The notes: generated from the letters alone by a model not told the origin. Counted from the first letter of the stretch, positions 47,020-59,225 are shown. The stretch is DNA of 64,000 bases from Paroedura picta (GCF_049243985.1 NC_135372.1:101273318-101337317), one strand, 5' to 3'. Made by a program: numbers and translations.

Positions 47020-47113
47020 CAGTTGCCCCTGGAGAAAATGGCTGCTTTGGAGCTTTTGAAACCCTACCCTCAAATCTCCAGGAATTTCCCAGCATGGAGT
47101 TTGCAACCCTAAT
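47020..47113. mobile_element. TIR DNA-element fragment, second copy
   Basis: CCTGGAGAAAATGGCTGCTTTGGAG, then AATCTCCAGGAATTTCCC and TTTGCAACCCT are the inverse of the 23815 copy. Confidence 0.5.
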
Positions 47114-47746
47114 TGGAATGTAGTTACAGAAAGCTAGCTGCACAGTCGTAAGTGACTGCACAGAAGAGACAGAAATGCCAAAGGGAATGTGGCTTACTTA
47201 ACTCCACAGTGCTACTACTGGGTATTGCCAGGGCTATGAGGAGCAAGAATAAAACTTTTCAGGGAATATCACTTTGTTGCTTGTGTTTGTATATAAGAAC
47301 TGTGTAGGAGTGTCCATTTGGCCAAACCCAAGCTGAAAAATACCGTATTGATATTTTCCTGCTGTGAATTCAGCTGGATCTAAATCTGAGTATTTTTCCA
47401 GCTATCTGAAATGGCCAAGCCCCAAAGCTAGATAGTCCCTTTAAATTCCTTCCAGGTAAACGTATGGCTTGTAGAACGTGTTTAAAGGACTAAGAACTCT
47501 TTAAATGCCTTTTCCCCTTCATTGAAGCCACTAGAGGATGGGGGCACCTCCTTTGGGGACTGGTAGAAATGGACTCCCTGGTCCAATCTTTTTGAAAGTT
47601 GTTGTTGGTGGAATTTGAGGGCAGGCGCCAGCAGCTGTGCTGCAAATTTGTTGAGTCTACCTCAGTATACATCTCACCGGCAGATACCACCAGATTGATT
47701 CCCCATGATATGCTATGGGACCATTCATTATAATGGTCCCATGGGG

Positions 47747-47837
47747 CAGGAGTGGCCAAACTGTGGTTCTCCAGATATTCACGGACTAGAAATTGTAGTC
47801 CATGGACATCTGGAGAGCCACAGTTTGGCCACCCCTG
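47747..47837. mobile_element. Palindromic hAT miniature element (MITE), shorter copy
   Basis: The ends CAGGAGTGGCCAAACTGTGG and CCACAGTTTGGCCACCCCTG match the 1734/3392 family. Flanking 8-mers CCATGGGG (47739) and CCATAGGG (47838) agree at 7 of 8. The centre is shortened to 91 bp in all. Confidence 0.85.
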
Positions 47838-48639
47838 CCATAGGGTGTAATGGAGATGGGGAAAAAATGGGATTTCCAAATACTTTTGAATCCTGTACCA
47901 GTATTGGGATTTGGAAATATCAGAAAATACCATGGGGGAGGGGTCCAATATACCCAGCCCTGAAAAAAAAACAGGGTTTTTTTTGTGTTTGTGTGTATGT
48001 TTTGCATACCCCCTAGAAATACATAAAGTCATTTGTGAATAGGTTAGTACAGGTTCAAACTACATATCATTTGGGAAACTTGCAATCGGGTCACCTAATA
48101 TTCTTTTTAAAATCTTTAAGAAGCAGCTGGTAAGAGGGAAATTGTAGTGCTAGGAGGAGGAAACTGTTTTCCATTTTTGCAACAAATATCATTCCAGCCT
48201 CTAAGCTGCTGTCCCCCCTGCACCAATTAGGCCCCATCTGCTTTTTAAAGATGAAAAATATTGGAAGATCGGATTCTGGATCTCTCACAATTTTTATTTG
48301 TTTGTTTTTTTAGTCCATGGATACCATTTTCCTTACTCTTTCTCTTTTTTAAGTGTTATAATGTTGAAGTTATTGTGTGCCACTTAGAAGTTTTGGGGAA
48401 ATGGTCGTAGTGTTTTTCAAACTGAATAAAAGACTGGACTCTTCTTGAAGGACCTTGGGCAGTTCTGTTTACAGGTTTCAAGACAATTCTGTACCAATGG
48501 CACTCGCCCTGTTTATGCCTTTGTTTAAAACAGCAGATGCCTGGTATCTTTCTGCTAGGCAATTTGCTATATGAGAAAGGAGCACCTGTAAAACATCTGC
48601 AGCATTAGTTTTGTGGGCCTGTGCAACATGTTCAGTTTA

Positions 48640-48880
48640 TGGTGTACCCTAGATCTTTTTCACACATACTACTGCCAAGACAGGTCTCCCCCATCCTATA
48701 ATGATGCATTTGATTTTTCCTACCTAAATGCAGAACTTTACATTTATCACTACTGAAATTCATGTTATTCATTTTAGCCCAGTTTTCCAGCCTGTCAAGA
48801 TCATCCTGTTTACTGATTCTGTCTTCTGCTGTGTTTGTTACCCCTCCCAGTTTAGATCATTTACTTGGATATTGAGTCTT
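48640..48880 (-). mobile_element. CR1 LINE internal fragment
   Basis: ATGCAGAACTTTACATTTATCAC, CATTTTAGCCCAGTTTTCCAGCC and TACCCCTCCCAGTTTAG are the reverse of CR1 ORF2 coding text after the RT core. A separate CR1 tip (ATTCATAGAATCATAGAG) follows at 48919-48936. Confidence 0.75.
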
Positions 48881-49302
48881 TCACAACCAGCTGATAGAAG
48901 ATTGTGTGTCCCCAGTCCAATTCATAGAATCATAGAGTTCTTCTAGGAACCATCATCCAACCATGATTTTCTGTTCTCTAACCTCGGTCTGCAGCCATGT
49001 TGCAGTCATTGTACTGGAAATAGGTTCAAGATGTATTACAGTTGTCTACAAAATCTTGATGAGCATGCAATTCAAGATAATAACAGGAATCTGTTCTCTC
49101 TAGAGCAGGACTCTTGTGCATTTATGAAAGCAATGAACTGGGAAATATTCCTTAAAAATCTTCCTTCTGAATGGCATAAGCTCCTCCTAAGCAGAGGGGT
49201 GGTGAGTGCGTGCTACAGTTACAGGCAGGGTAAAAAGATTTATCTGATACATACCTTTTCTATGATGATTCTAGCTCATTGTGCACTTACCTCTTGAACC
49301 AC

Positions 49303-50645
49303 AGAATCACAGAGTTGGAAGGGGCCATACAGGCCATCTAGTCCAACCCCCTGCTCAATGCACGATCAGCCCAAAGCATCCTAAAGCATCCAAGAAAAGT
49401 CTGTATCCAACCTTTGCTTGAAGACTGCCAGTGAGGGGGAGCTCACCACCTCCTTAAGCAGCATATTCCACTGCTGAACTACTCTAACTGTGAATTTTTT
49501 TTCCTGATATCTAGCCTATATCGTTGTACTTGTAGTTTAAACCCATTACTGCACGTCCTTTCCTCTGCAGTCAACGGAAACAGCATCCTGCTTTCCTCCA
49601 AGTGACAACCTTTCAAATACTTAAAGAGGGCTATCATGTCCCCTCTCAACCTCCTTTTCTCCAAGCTGAACATTCCCAAGTCCCTCAACCTATCTTCATA
49701 GGGCTTGGTCCCTTGGCCCCAGATCATCCTTGTCGCTCTCCTCTGTATCCTTTCAATTTTATCTATGTCCTTCTTGAAGTGAGGCCTCCAGAACTGCACA
49801 CAGTACTCCAGGTGTGGTCTCACCAGTGCCGTATGCAATGGGACTATGACATCTTGTGATTTTGATGTGATGCCCCTGTCGATACAGCCCAAAATGGCAT
49901 TTGCCTTTTTTACCGCTGCATCACACTGCCTGCTCCTGTTTATTTTACAATCCACAAGGACCCCAAGGTCTCGTTCACACACAGTGTTACCTAGAAGCGT
50001 ATCCCTCATCCAGTAGGCATGCTTTTCATTTTTCTGACCCAGATGCAGAACTTTACACTTATCTTTATTAAATTGCATCTTGTTCTCATTTGCCCATTTT
50101 TCCCTTGTGTTCAGATCTCGTTGAACTCTGTCTCTATCTTCTGGAGTATTTGCCAGACCTCCCAATTTGGTGTCATCTGCAAACTTTATGAGTAGTCCCT
50201 CCACCCCCTCTTCTAGATCATTAATAAATACGTTAAAAAGTACCGGGCCGAGCCCTGAGCCCTGAGGTACCCCGCTACTCTCTCCAGTCTGATGAAACAC
50301 CATTGACAACAACTCTTTGAGTGCGGTTCTCTAACCAATTCCCTATCCACCTATCTGAAAATCCAGATTTCAATCCTTCAATTTCCACGATCCAGCAAAC
50401 CTGTTTCTTGGTCAAAAAAGGAAACCAGGTTGGTCTGGCAAGACCTGTTGGAGACAAATCCATGCTGACTTCCTTGGATCACCAAATTGTCCTCCATATG
50501 TTTGCAGATCGCTCCCTTTAATATCTGCTCCATTATCTTCCCCACAACAGAGGTCAGACTCACTGGTCTGTAGTTTCCCAGATCATCCTTCCTCCCTTTT
50601 TTGAAGATCGGAATAACGTTTGCTCTCTTCCAGTGCAGCTAAATG
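49303..50645 (-). mobile_element. CR1 LINE, long 5'-truncated copy with RT
   Basis: From right to left the minus strand covers the RT: EQILKGAICKHMEDNLVIQG and GFVSNRSCQTNLVSFFDQET (50563-50378), then SGVPQGSGLGPVLFNVFIND, the catalytic [11 protein letters not shown], and the long C-terminal frame to 49479, ending with the CR1 tip TCTGTGATTCTGTGG-type sequence near 49303. The 277-codon piece is open. A deletion removes the [10 protein letters not shown] segment between LLDRGN and the [12 protein letters not shown] block, and the frame shifts there. No ORF1 is present. Confidence 0.95.
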
Positions 50646-50789
50646 CCTCTCGACAACCTCTCTATCCATGTTAACCTGCCACCCAGACACTATCCTTTGG
50701 CTACTGCCATATCTAGATGTGCCTAAACCCTTTAACAGATGTAAAATAGGCACTAATTCAGAAGTTGCAATTCCCCCCCCCCCAAAATA

Positions 50790-50872
50790 AAATACTGGAA
50801 GCAGTACCTGTAACTTTAACAAATTATCCTTGGTGGCTGTTGCTAGGCAGCTCCAACAGTATTTGCAGTCCA
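50790..50872 (+). repeat. Unnamed dispersed repeat, copy 2
   Basis: ACCTGTAACTTTAACAAATTATCCTTGGTGGCTGTTGCTAGGCAGC...ACAGTATTTGCAG is similar in order to 37745-37835. Family unknown. Confidence 0.45.
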
Positions 50873-51047
50873 AACTTTGGATTCTTTCAGTAAAAGGGGG
50901 GGGGGGTGAGGGAATTGGAGTAGGGTCCTTTCCAGGATTATTTTGAGAGAACTCATCAGGGCCAATGGCCATCTCCAGGGAACTTGATACCCACAGTTTT
51001 CTTGAGTCCAAAGCTTGCTACTGTTCAATAACAGCCATCTCATGAAA

Positions 51048-51262
51048 GCTGGTATGGTGTAATGGTTAGCATTTCCAACTAGAATCTGGTGGACCCAGAA
51101 TCAAGTCTCACTGTGCCATGGAAACTGGCCGAGTAACCTTAAGCCAGTCCATACACTGACTTTAATCTACCTCACAAGGTTGTTGTAAAGATAAAATGTA
51201 AGAGAATGATGTAAGCTAGGTCACAGTGTGGAGAAAATGGAATATAAACATTGCAAATAAAT
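51048..51262 (+). mobile_element. tRNA-derived SINE, old variant
   Basis: AGCTGGTATGGTGTAATGGTTAGCA is an A-box head. The body with CTACCTCACAAGGTTGTTGT and the tail GGAATATAAACATTGCAAATAAATG differ from the L2-tailed family at 26501, so it is another or older subfamily. Confidence 0.65.
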
Positions 51263-52037
51263 GCAGCTGAAGATGGGGCCCAGGAAAAAGATAGCCTTGT
51301 TAATGGGTGGGAAAGATAGGAAGACAGAGGGAAAGCTCAGGATTTGGTGGCTGCCAGGTGGAGGAGAAAAGGAAATAGTGTGGGGAGGGTAATGCAGAGG
51401 AAACAGATTCCCCCTTGACAGGCAGAACATCACTGAGTGAGCTTCCATGACAGACTGGTAACTTGAACTTGGCTCTCCCACATCCTGCTTTGAAGCTGTA
51501 GCTGCTGCTCCATACTGGCTTTCATGGGGTGGTTTCAGTTGAACAGTAGCAAGCAGCTAGGCCTAGGTAAGTTATGCAAGTCGAGTGGTATCTCATCATT
51601 TAGTGGTTGCTGCCAAGCCTAGCCCTCTTAAATCTTTCCTCAAATGCCCCACTAAATCCTTCCTCAAATGCTTTTTTTAAAGCTATAGGTATTGCTTTTA
51701 TCTGTCTTGAGTTTTTTTTAAAAACCTTTCCCCAAATTTGTCCCTTTTTAAGGATTTCAGATTTTTCAGCAAACTTGTGGTGTTTTTCTATTGAAAGATC
51801 TGTCATGTCCATTCACAGCTACAGTCACCAGATTTAAGTACCCTCTGATGTAGCTTACTTTGCTGTTATAATATACAAGTAAGGACCTACAAGTAATTTG
51901 TCTGGATGGTGCATCCCTCCCTCCTTGCTTCTTTCCCTTTCCCACCTTCCCTCTTCCCCTTCTCTGTCAGTGTGTACCTCCTTCTCAGACTATTGTCAAT
52001 CTTCTTCCCCCTTCCCATTATCTGTTAGCCTACCCCT

Positions 52038-52130
52038 ACCAGTGTGGTGTAGGGGGTTAAGAGTGGCAGCTCCTAATCTGGTGAGCCAGGTTTGATTCCA
52101 CACATGCAGCCAGCTGGGTAACCTTGAATG
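52038..52130 (+). mobile_element. tRNA-derived SINE, head only
   Basis: CCAGTGTGGTGTAGGGGGTTAAGAG and GAGCCAGGTTTGATTCC are the A and B boxes of the 26501 family. The copy stops after CAGCTGGGTAACCTTGAATG. Confidence 0.8.
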
Positions 52131-52208
52131 CAATCCTTTAAAAGTCTGCTCTGAATTATCCTGTTTTATTCAATGGAATTTGATTATTCCAGGGAAGTAT
52201 TTTAGGAT
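52125..52208. mobile_element. Small palindromic repeat, about 80 bp
   Basis: TGCAATCCTTTAAAAGTCTGCTC at the left mirrors AGGATCACAGCC at the right around TTATTCAATGGAATTTGATTATTCC. Same family as 22028; a further piece lies near 53170. Confidence 0.4.
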
Positions 52209-54615
52209 CACAGCCTTTTTTCCTGTGTCTGTGCTCATTTTGGTGAGCAGAGCCATGTCTTACTTTTTTCTTGCACATGGATTTTTTTGTTACTGTGCTC
52301 TCTGCGTGAGTACACAGAAGGGATCCATAAACAGGTGTATGTGCCCAGCAGGATAATCTGAGAAGTCACCTCTTTGGTCCTACAGCCAAAATAATCAAAT
52401 TATTATTGGTATAAATGTTTGAGCAATCATGCGGGACTAGAAGGCTTAAACCATTTTTGGCTGCCTCTCTGAGGTGCTAGCCTTTTGTGCCCTGCGTGCT
52501 GATTTATTTCTGCTGTGTACCATACAAAAGTGTTGCCTGGGAAATGACAGCATTCAAATGACTGCATTTTGGTGACAGCCTTTCAGGAACCTAAATGATA
52601 GGACTAAAGGAATTGAGCAGGAGTGTGGTGAGCAGACCAAGATTAAATGCACAGGCACTGTGTCAGCTAGAAGTAAACCCGGGCAACTAGCCAGGCCTAG
52701 TAGACTGTTGACCTGGACTTTCAGAATAGCGATCCATCAACAAAACTATCTTTGGTCACAGCATGAAGGATGTGCTCATTAAGAATTCATTGGCTGACAA
52801 ACTATAAACTTTATTGCAATTTGGGATTAATGAGCAAAAAGATATTAAATGAAAGTAAAGTTATATTATTTGGCTGCAAAGCCAAAGTCTCCAGAATGTT
52901 TCCTTTCCTTTTGTCCGTTTGCATTTAAAATGTGGTTGTTGTTTGAAAAAGAGAACATTGACAGTCTGCAGTATGAAATTTATCTGTAGGGAGTTGAGGC
53001 TGTCTGTGGTTGATTACTAAATAACTTGCTCTGAGTCGTTATAACAAAACCATCTGCTCAGAAAAGAATGAAACTGGAATAAAATGGTACCATTGGGAAC
53101 AGAAAGGTTACAGGGAGGTGCTGTCTTAACCAGTGATATTACTGGTCACATGTAGAGGAAGAGAAAATGGGTTGCAATTCTGTACATACTTCCTTGGAAT
53201 ACATCTGGCGTGCGAGGCTTATTAAATTAGTAGCGTTGGGCCACACGGCAGAAACAATGAGGCACTGACCTCATTTTGTCTACTCATAATATGACCTTAT
53301 TCAGAAAGGGATGTCGGGTTTGACCCCAGTGCTCATTCAGGTCACTGTAAGTCACTAGATGAGACCCTTGGAGTATTCATTATGATGGGCAAGGCAGCCT
53401 GTGACATCTCAGAGTCCCTTGGTGACTAATTTCTTTGCCTGTTTGGCCACCAACCCCAAGCAGCATGACATTGCCACTGGTTGTGTGAAGCTGAATTCAT
53501 CTTCCATACTGCTTTGTGACATTGTGACCTTGTGGATAAAGTCCCGAAACAGACAAATCCTTTGAAATTATTGTGTATGGTGAAATCTGATCCTGAAAAC
53601 GTAAGATAGCTTTGTAATAAGCAGGCAGTGACTTAGCACAAGAAAACAACAATTTATTGCAGCAATGGAAAGTACAAAACAGAGAGGAATGAATGCTTGG
53701 TCTTTGTAGGAAGCAAATGGGCAGCGATAGGTTCATTCATCTTGGCCTGTGGACACTTTAATTGGAGTTCCCCCTGAAAATGGTAGGAAAGGCCTTATCT
53801 AGTTAGGAGAAATAGTTTGGGTTCCTGAGTTCAGAGAGTCATAAAGATAATGAATGCGGAATAGCCACGCAAATAACAGCATGCTGCCTAACAATATCCT
53901 GTGATTTCTCAGCTACTATTTTTATTCTCATCTCACTTCCTCTCTGAGAGGGTTCATAGTATTGTGTTGCACACTAGACATGTGAAGGGAAATCTTTCAC
54001 TGCAGCTTAGGCTACATTTATTAGAAATGATGGGGGTGCCAGCACCTGTGGATGCAGAACAAAGGTTGGTCTTGTGTTTTGTCAAATCTAATATTGGGTT
54101 TCATTGCTTAATTCTTCCCTGGAATATACACTGCATCTTCTGACTCTATACCAATAAACCCATAAATACATAGTATATAACACTGAGTTTAAGAAGTGTT
54201 TCAGGTCTAGACTAGCTCCTGCTCTAAACTATATGAAACCAGAATGAGCTACCCTGCATGAACAGCTGGTGCAATGGAAATAAAAAGCAGCAAAAACTGA
54301 AACAATTGTGATTTTTAAAAAATCCTCGGTAGAGGTGGATACATGGTACAGTATGGCTATGTCAGTATCTGCCCTCTGCCACTCACAATGGTCAGATTCA
54401 TTCATATGCACCTACCTCTTTATCATGACTAGTTTTAATCAGATTAGACAGTCTGCCTAGATTTAGAAACCTGCAAAGTCATTTTAATTAAAGCGATCAT
54501 AAATTATATAGACTAATTGAGAGCTCCTACTTGTCCCTTATACAGGAATTTGAACATAACAGTGAAACAACCACATCCTTTTCTACATTAGGAGGTCCTA
54601 TAGAATAAAATGTTT
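52209..54615. other. Intronic, nothing recognised
   Basis: No exon-like frame or clear repeat apart from the small fragment near 53170. Confidence 0.35.
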
Positions 54616-54723
54616 AGCATGATAATGGTAGCCATTCAGTTGTGTATGACTCTTGGGAATCCTATGGCTCAGCTGCCTTCACATCTCCTCCTGCTGCACT
54701 CTCCCAGACTCCTCCAGGCCGGG
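54616..54723 (-). mobile_element. RTE/BovB-like LINE, 3' part (left of the LTR)
   Basis: ATTCAGTTGTGTATGACTCTTGGGAATCC and CCATGGCT-like text are the reverse of a BovB-type 3' end. The homology continues to the right of the LTR at 55159. Confidence 0.6.
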
Positions 54724-55158
54724 TGTCATAAATCTATAAATCCTTGTGTTGTTTCCTGTCTGCCTCTGCATACCAAATTTGCCCTCAGTGGGGCATTCTT
54801 ATCTCTCCCGCTTTTAGTGACCTTGCTTGTCTCACTGGAGTCTCAACAGACTGTTAGTTTAGATCAAAGCTGGGCCATCTGGCTGGGCTGGGAATCTTTG
54901 TAACTTTTGGAAATGTACCTTTCCCACCATTTCGATTCCTCATCCCCCCTCTCATGTTTGGTCCCCCCTATAAGTACACCCCAATGTCCATTGTATCTTT
55001 CTCTCTGCCAAGATGATTGTTCAATGAGTCTTGGCCCACATTGGCTGTTGTAGTAGTTCTGTTCAATAAAGCCTTTCTTTTGGATCATTACTCTGCCTGG
55101 GTCTTGGAAGCTCCTTTATCACAGACTTTGCTTGCTGACTTCTGCCTGATTCATGACA
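54724..55158 (+). mobile_element. Solo LTR of an endogenous retrovirus-like element (fossil)
   Basis: The 435-bp unit begins TGTCATAAATC and ends GATTCATGACA, with short inverted TG...CA ends. In the forward sense it has a TATA-like TATAAG at 54969 and a polyadenylation signal AATAAA at 55065, in U3-R-U5 order. No internal retroviral genes lie beside it, so it is a solo LTR left by recombination. It sits inside an RTE/BovB-like LINE. GGCCGG occurs on both sides but is not directly adjacent to the ends given, so the exact borders may be a few bases wider. The subfamily is not recognised. Confidence 0.7.
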
Positions 55159-55440
55159 ATTATCTGGCCGGTGTCCATTTTGATCATATCTAACAACCTT
55201 GTTCTTTGTCGGCCTGATTTCCTTTTACCACTGACCAGTCCTAGCATAATTGCGCTATTCATTTAGTTGGATCACATGATATGGCCAAAATAAGTGAGCC
55301 GGAGTTCTGTGATTTTGCCTTCCAGTGATATATCAGGATTTATGCACTCTAGCATTTCTCGGACACTTCCTGATCTCACTTTACCACCACCTGACCAGTC
55401 ACTGCTTCACCCAATCTTCCTTTATGGTTAGTCTGTCTTC
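55159..55440 (-). mobile_element. RTE/BovB-like LINE (right of the LTR)
   Basis: TTTTGATCATATCTAACAACC, CCTGATTTCCTTTTACC, GTCCTAGCATAATTGCGC and TGATATGGCCAAAATAAGTGAGCC are the reverse of RTE C-terminal coding text. Old and diverged. Confidence 0.65.
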
Positions 55441-55514
55441 TCTTACCATTTGTTATGCTACACTATTATGGACAATCTTCTTTGTGTGAATTTAGCTTAA
55501 CAGATGAGGATAAG

Positions 55515-55745
55515 GAACTACATGCATAGGAGCAGCTCTGCTGAATCAGTCCAGTGCTTCAGAACCGTATTTCACATGGCCAGCTAAATGCCTGTGCAAC
55601 ACATAACAGTCAGGGAGACAGGGGCCAAAGCCACCCTCAACACTGTCACTCAGAAATATGCTACCTCTGAACAGGGAGGTTCTGTTTAGTCATTATAATA
55701 CCTAATAACATTTGGATGAGCCAATCCAAATTCCCCTTAAAGACT
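55515..55745 (-). mobile_element. CR1 (L3-like) LINE fragment
   Basis: AGCAGCTCTGCTGAATCAGTCCAGTG, ATGGCCAGCTAAATGCC and TGAACAGGGAGGTTCTGTTTAG follow the reversed L3-like CR1 3' order. Diverged. Confidence 0.6.
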
Positions 55746-57294
55746 ACCAAACTGTATAAATTAATTAGGTTTGAATTAAGCTTGAGTTAAGTTGGTTAAG
55801 AATCTACTGGCAGTATTACAGGGGAGAGACAGAAGTTCTCTCCTCTCATGTGTGCTCTCCAGTCCTCTGTTCCTAAAGCCCCCAGTACCTTTCTCCATAG
55901 TGAAAGTTCTTGTTTCTGAGAGGCATTGCTTCTGTGGGTGTCAGTTTGAGCTTACAATATGTACTAGATCAGACTAATTTGTGTTCTGCCCAGTCATTCA
56001 GACTTGAACTGAGATCCAGGCTCCCCCATATGAGTAGAGTAGAAGAGTGAGTAATGATGGGCAACTCACCATGACTAGTGTGGAACAAGGTTCTGCCTTC
56101 TTGTTGCAGAATGACTAGATCCTGTGGGCAGAGCATGTTAAATCCTGGGGCCTGTGCCTTCCACTGCTCCTCACTGACTCAATAAATTGTGTGGGACAAT
56201 CGCTTCAGCTAGCTCTGGCAAGTTTAATTTGGTGGTGAATGATGAGAAATTTGGTACAGCCCCACTTCCTTTTTCTCACAGAAAGGAAGGAGGGGTGTGC
56301 ATCAAGTCTCAATCTGCCCTCATTCAGGAAAATGTAAAGCAAGGCAATTGTAGTGTTTGCTGCTGCTAGGAGATCATTATAATAGTGTTATGCATAATAC
56401 TGATGCCGTAATCTTGTGTGTCCACATCCAACCTGGATGCACTGTGCCATGCTGTAGCTCAGTGTGCCTGTGTATTGAGGATCAATAGAAAAGAGCTGTT
56501 AGGCAGTATAGCTTTTTGTGAGGTTATTCTAATTCAGATTAGACTACAGCATTGGGTCCAGACAAAAATGGTGATTTTCTCTGATTCTGCCTTCCTGCTG
56601 CAGACCACCCTTGTTGCATTCTTATTCTCCAGGAGTAGCATTTAGTAGGGATCAGTGGGGTGCAGTGGCAGGAGGGAGGCAAATTAGTTCAGATACAACC
56701 CCTACGCTTTAAGGGACTAAGACTTCAGGATAGGATCTGGAAATCCAGATTACATTTCTGCCTTTCGAAGTGACAGCTCTGTTGATCAGGCTGTAGACAA
56801 AACCCTGCTGTGATTCAGTACAGGTCATAAGCTGCAAATGCTAAGTACATTTATTGTAAATACACATAGTAATTCATGTACAAAAATACAGTAACTTCTT
56901 GCTTCAGTTTTTAAAAGCTCTGGCTTTGGGTGTTGTATAAAAAGATCAAAGGATCATTCCTGGCCTCTGCTTGTTTAACAACATAAAATTGTCATCACAT
57001 TTCCCCCACATGGATGAAACAACATACAAATTAATAGCTTCTTAATCAGACTATGAATCTATCCACTCTAGAATCCTGTTGCCAGCAGTTTCCAGCCATA
57101 TGTTTGAAGAAAGGGCTTGTAGCCTACTTTGCACAACTGAATTCAGAAGCTGTCTTTTCATAGCTAATGAGTTATTCATTTTATATTCAGTGTTTAAAGT
57201 GTTAGTTGTTAGACGGTGACTCTGCACTTCAAAAAGGACAAAAAAAAGTTCAGCCTTTACATTTATTCAGATCCAGCATAACACAGTTCATTAT
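55746..57294. other. Intronic, nothing recognised
   Basis: No exon-like frame or identifiable repeat. Confidence 0.35.
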
Positions 57295-57450
57295 GAAGTT
57301 AGAGTTTAGTGGCACCTTTAGGATCAACAGTGTTTTATTCTAGGTGTAGACTTTTGTGAAATGTCCATGCACACTCAAGCTTATATCCAGAATAAAACTT
57401 CATTGGTCTTGAGGGAGCGACAGCTACCCACTTGAATCCATTACACCTGA
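57295..57450. repeat. Foldback of Penelope-type tail motifs
   Basis: AGAGTTTAGTGGCACCTTTAGGATCAACAGTGTTTTATTCTAGG at the left and ATATCCAGAATAAAACTTCATTGGTCTTGAGG then CAGCTACCCACTTGAA at the right are inverted versions of the same tail. Confidence 0.5.
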
Positions 57451-58915
57451 ATCCATTACGGTTCAGTGTTCTCCAGTTACACTGTAAAAAATACCTTATT
57501 ATAATACACCTGTGTTCTTAAAGCCGGGATGCACCATACAGTAATGTAAGGGTGCTCCAGTGCTTCTGTTGTTGCTTAGTTGCTGGAGGCAATTTAGAGC
57601 TATGTAAAATAAATAAGCCAGTAGCAACTTGCCTGCTCCATTTAAAATGCTTATTCCAGATTGCCTCATAAAACCTGTTGATTTTTAAATTCATTGGTGG
57701 TTAATTCACACTTGCATACTGGAGTCAGTTTCTAGAATCAGTATCTGCAAACCTGACATGTTCTGACAGTTCCCCATTATAGAGCCCGTTATTGGAACTT
57801 TATATTCTTGCAATAATTCCCCCATATGTGGCACTGGGAACATCACACAATAAATGAGAGAGCTGGGAGGGGGGCAAGGGACTAGGATAAGATGAGAATG
57901 GTTTCACTATGCCTTAAGAAGCACCATTTTTCTATGTCACCATCCCTCTCCCTGCCCTAATTGTCTTTTCTTCCTCATCTTAGCCCATTCATTAGCCTGG
58001 CTCCTTTGACAGAAGTAAGGGTGGAAGTTGCTAGGCAACCCTAACACATGATTTTCGGGCACGCCATGGACGTGGCACTTGCATCCTTTGGGACAGTGGA
58101 GGCTCCCTGACATCTCTAGAGAGCGAGTACTGTGGTGTCATTTGATCCTGACTAGCTGAGAAAGATGCTTGGGGTTCTGAAGTTTACTATCTGCAAATAC
58201 CCATGACTGGGGGCACTGAAAGTGGAAGCCTGCCCTGGTAACAGCCCCTGGCAACGGCAGTCAATTAGCCAGCAGAATGTTTGTGTCACTGACAGATAAT
58301 CTCTTAAGCTTTTTGAATGTTGGCATTTTAACCCAAGTGTTCTGTTGCCATGGAGAGGTAATGCACTAACTCTGGGATGCTTCGCCTGACCACATCATTC
58401 TGGAATGCGCTCATCCATTTGTGGTGCCCATATCCTATTGAGGGACATGCCAGAGGACAAAATGCACCTTAGTCCAGTTTTTGGCTCCCTCCTTTTTGTA
58501 TTGTAATGAACTTAACGTTAAAGGCATTGCCCTTTAACATTTACATTGCTGGAAGTTCTTCTGCATCTTTCTGAACTCCTTTTCTGCTACAGGATGGAAG
58601 TCCTGTTAGTAAGAAGTTCACCATTAAGTAGAAATCTGCTGCTTGTGCAGATTTTAAGACTGAGGATAACTGCAAAAGAGAGACATGCATCTAATCACCC
58701 AGTTGAACAATGGTGTTGCTTGACCTTTTAAACGTTGCTTAACAACCTGCCACAAAACTTGGCTGTTTATTAGCAGAAGGAAGTCTTGGTGCAGGTTCTG
58801 CTTCATTTACAGCTGGGAGGGAGGCTGTTTTGATTCTGTAGGTTGCTGTCCAAATCATTAGAGAAGAAGGCCTTATTTACCAAGTATACTTCCGATCCCA
58901 GCTTTTTTGAATATT
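57451..58915. other. Intronic, nothing recognised
   Basis: No exon-like frame or identifiable repeat was seen before the hAT miniature at 58924. Confidence 0.35.
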
Positions 58916-58923
58916 CCATAGAT

Positions 58924-59225
58924 CAGTGGTCCCCAACCTGCGGGCCGCGGCCCGGTGCCGGGCCCGCGAAGGCCATGGCGCCGGGCCGCGGCTCCCTCTC
59001 CCCGCCCCCCTCCGCAGTAAAAAACTTCCCAGGCCGCAAGCAGGCGTGGTCCGATGCACGGGCGCGGCATGCAGGCGCGGCACACGGGCACGGCCCAATG
59101 CGTGGGCGTTGCCCACGCGGGCGCAGCCCGATGCGCGGGCGCAGCCCGATGCGTGGGCGTTGCCCGCGCAGGCCGCGCCCCGATGCCCTGCCGGTCCCCA
59201 ACCTCAGAAAGGTTGGGGACCACTG
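58924..59225. mobile_element. GC-rich hAT miniature element
   Basis: The ends are CAGTGGTCCCCAACCT and the exact inverse AGGTTGGGGACCACTG. Perfect 8-bp target duplications CCATAGAT lie at 58916-58923 and 59226-59233. The 302-bp interior is extremely GC- and CpG-rich, with a degenerate tandem pattern around GCGTGGGCGTTGCCCGCG and GGGCGCAGCCCGATGCG at 59090-59170. Open frames of up to 130 codons on both strands are products of this composition. It should not be read as a promoter island. Confidence 0.93.
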
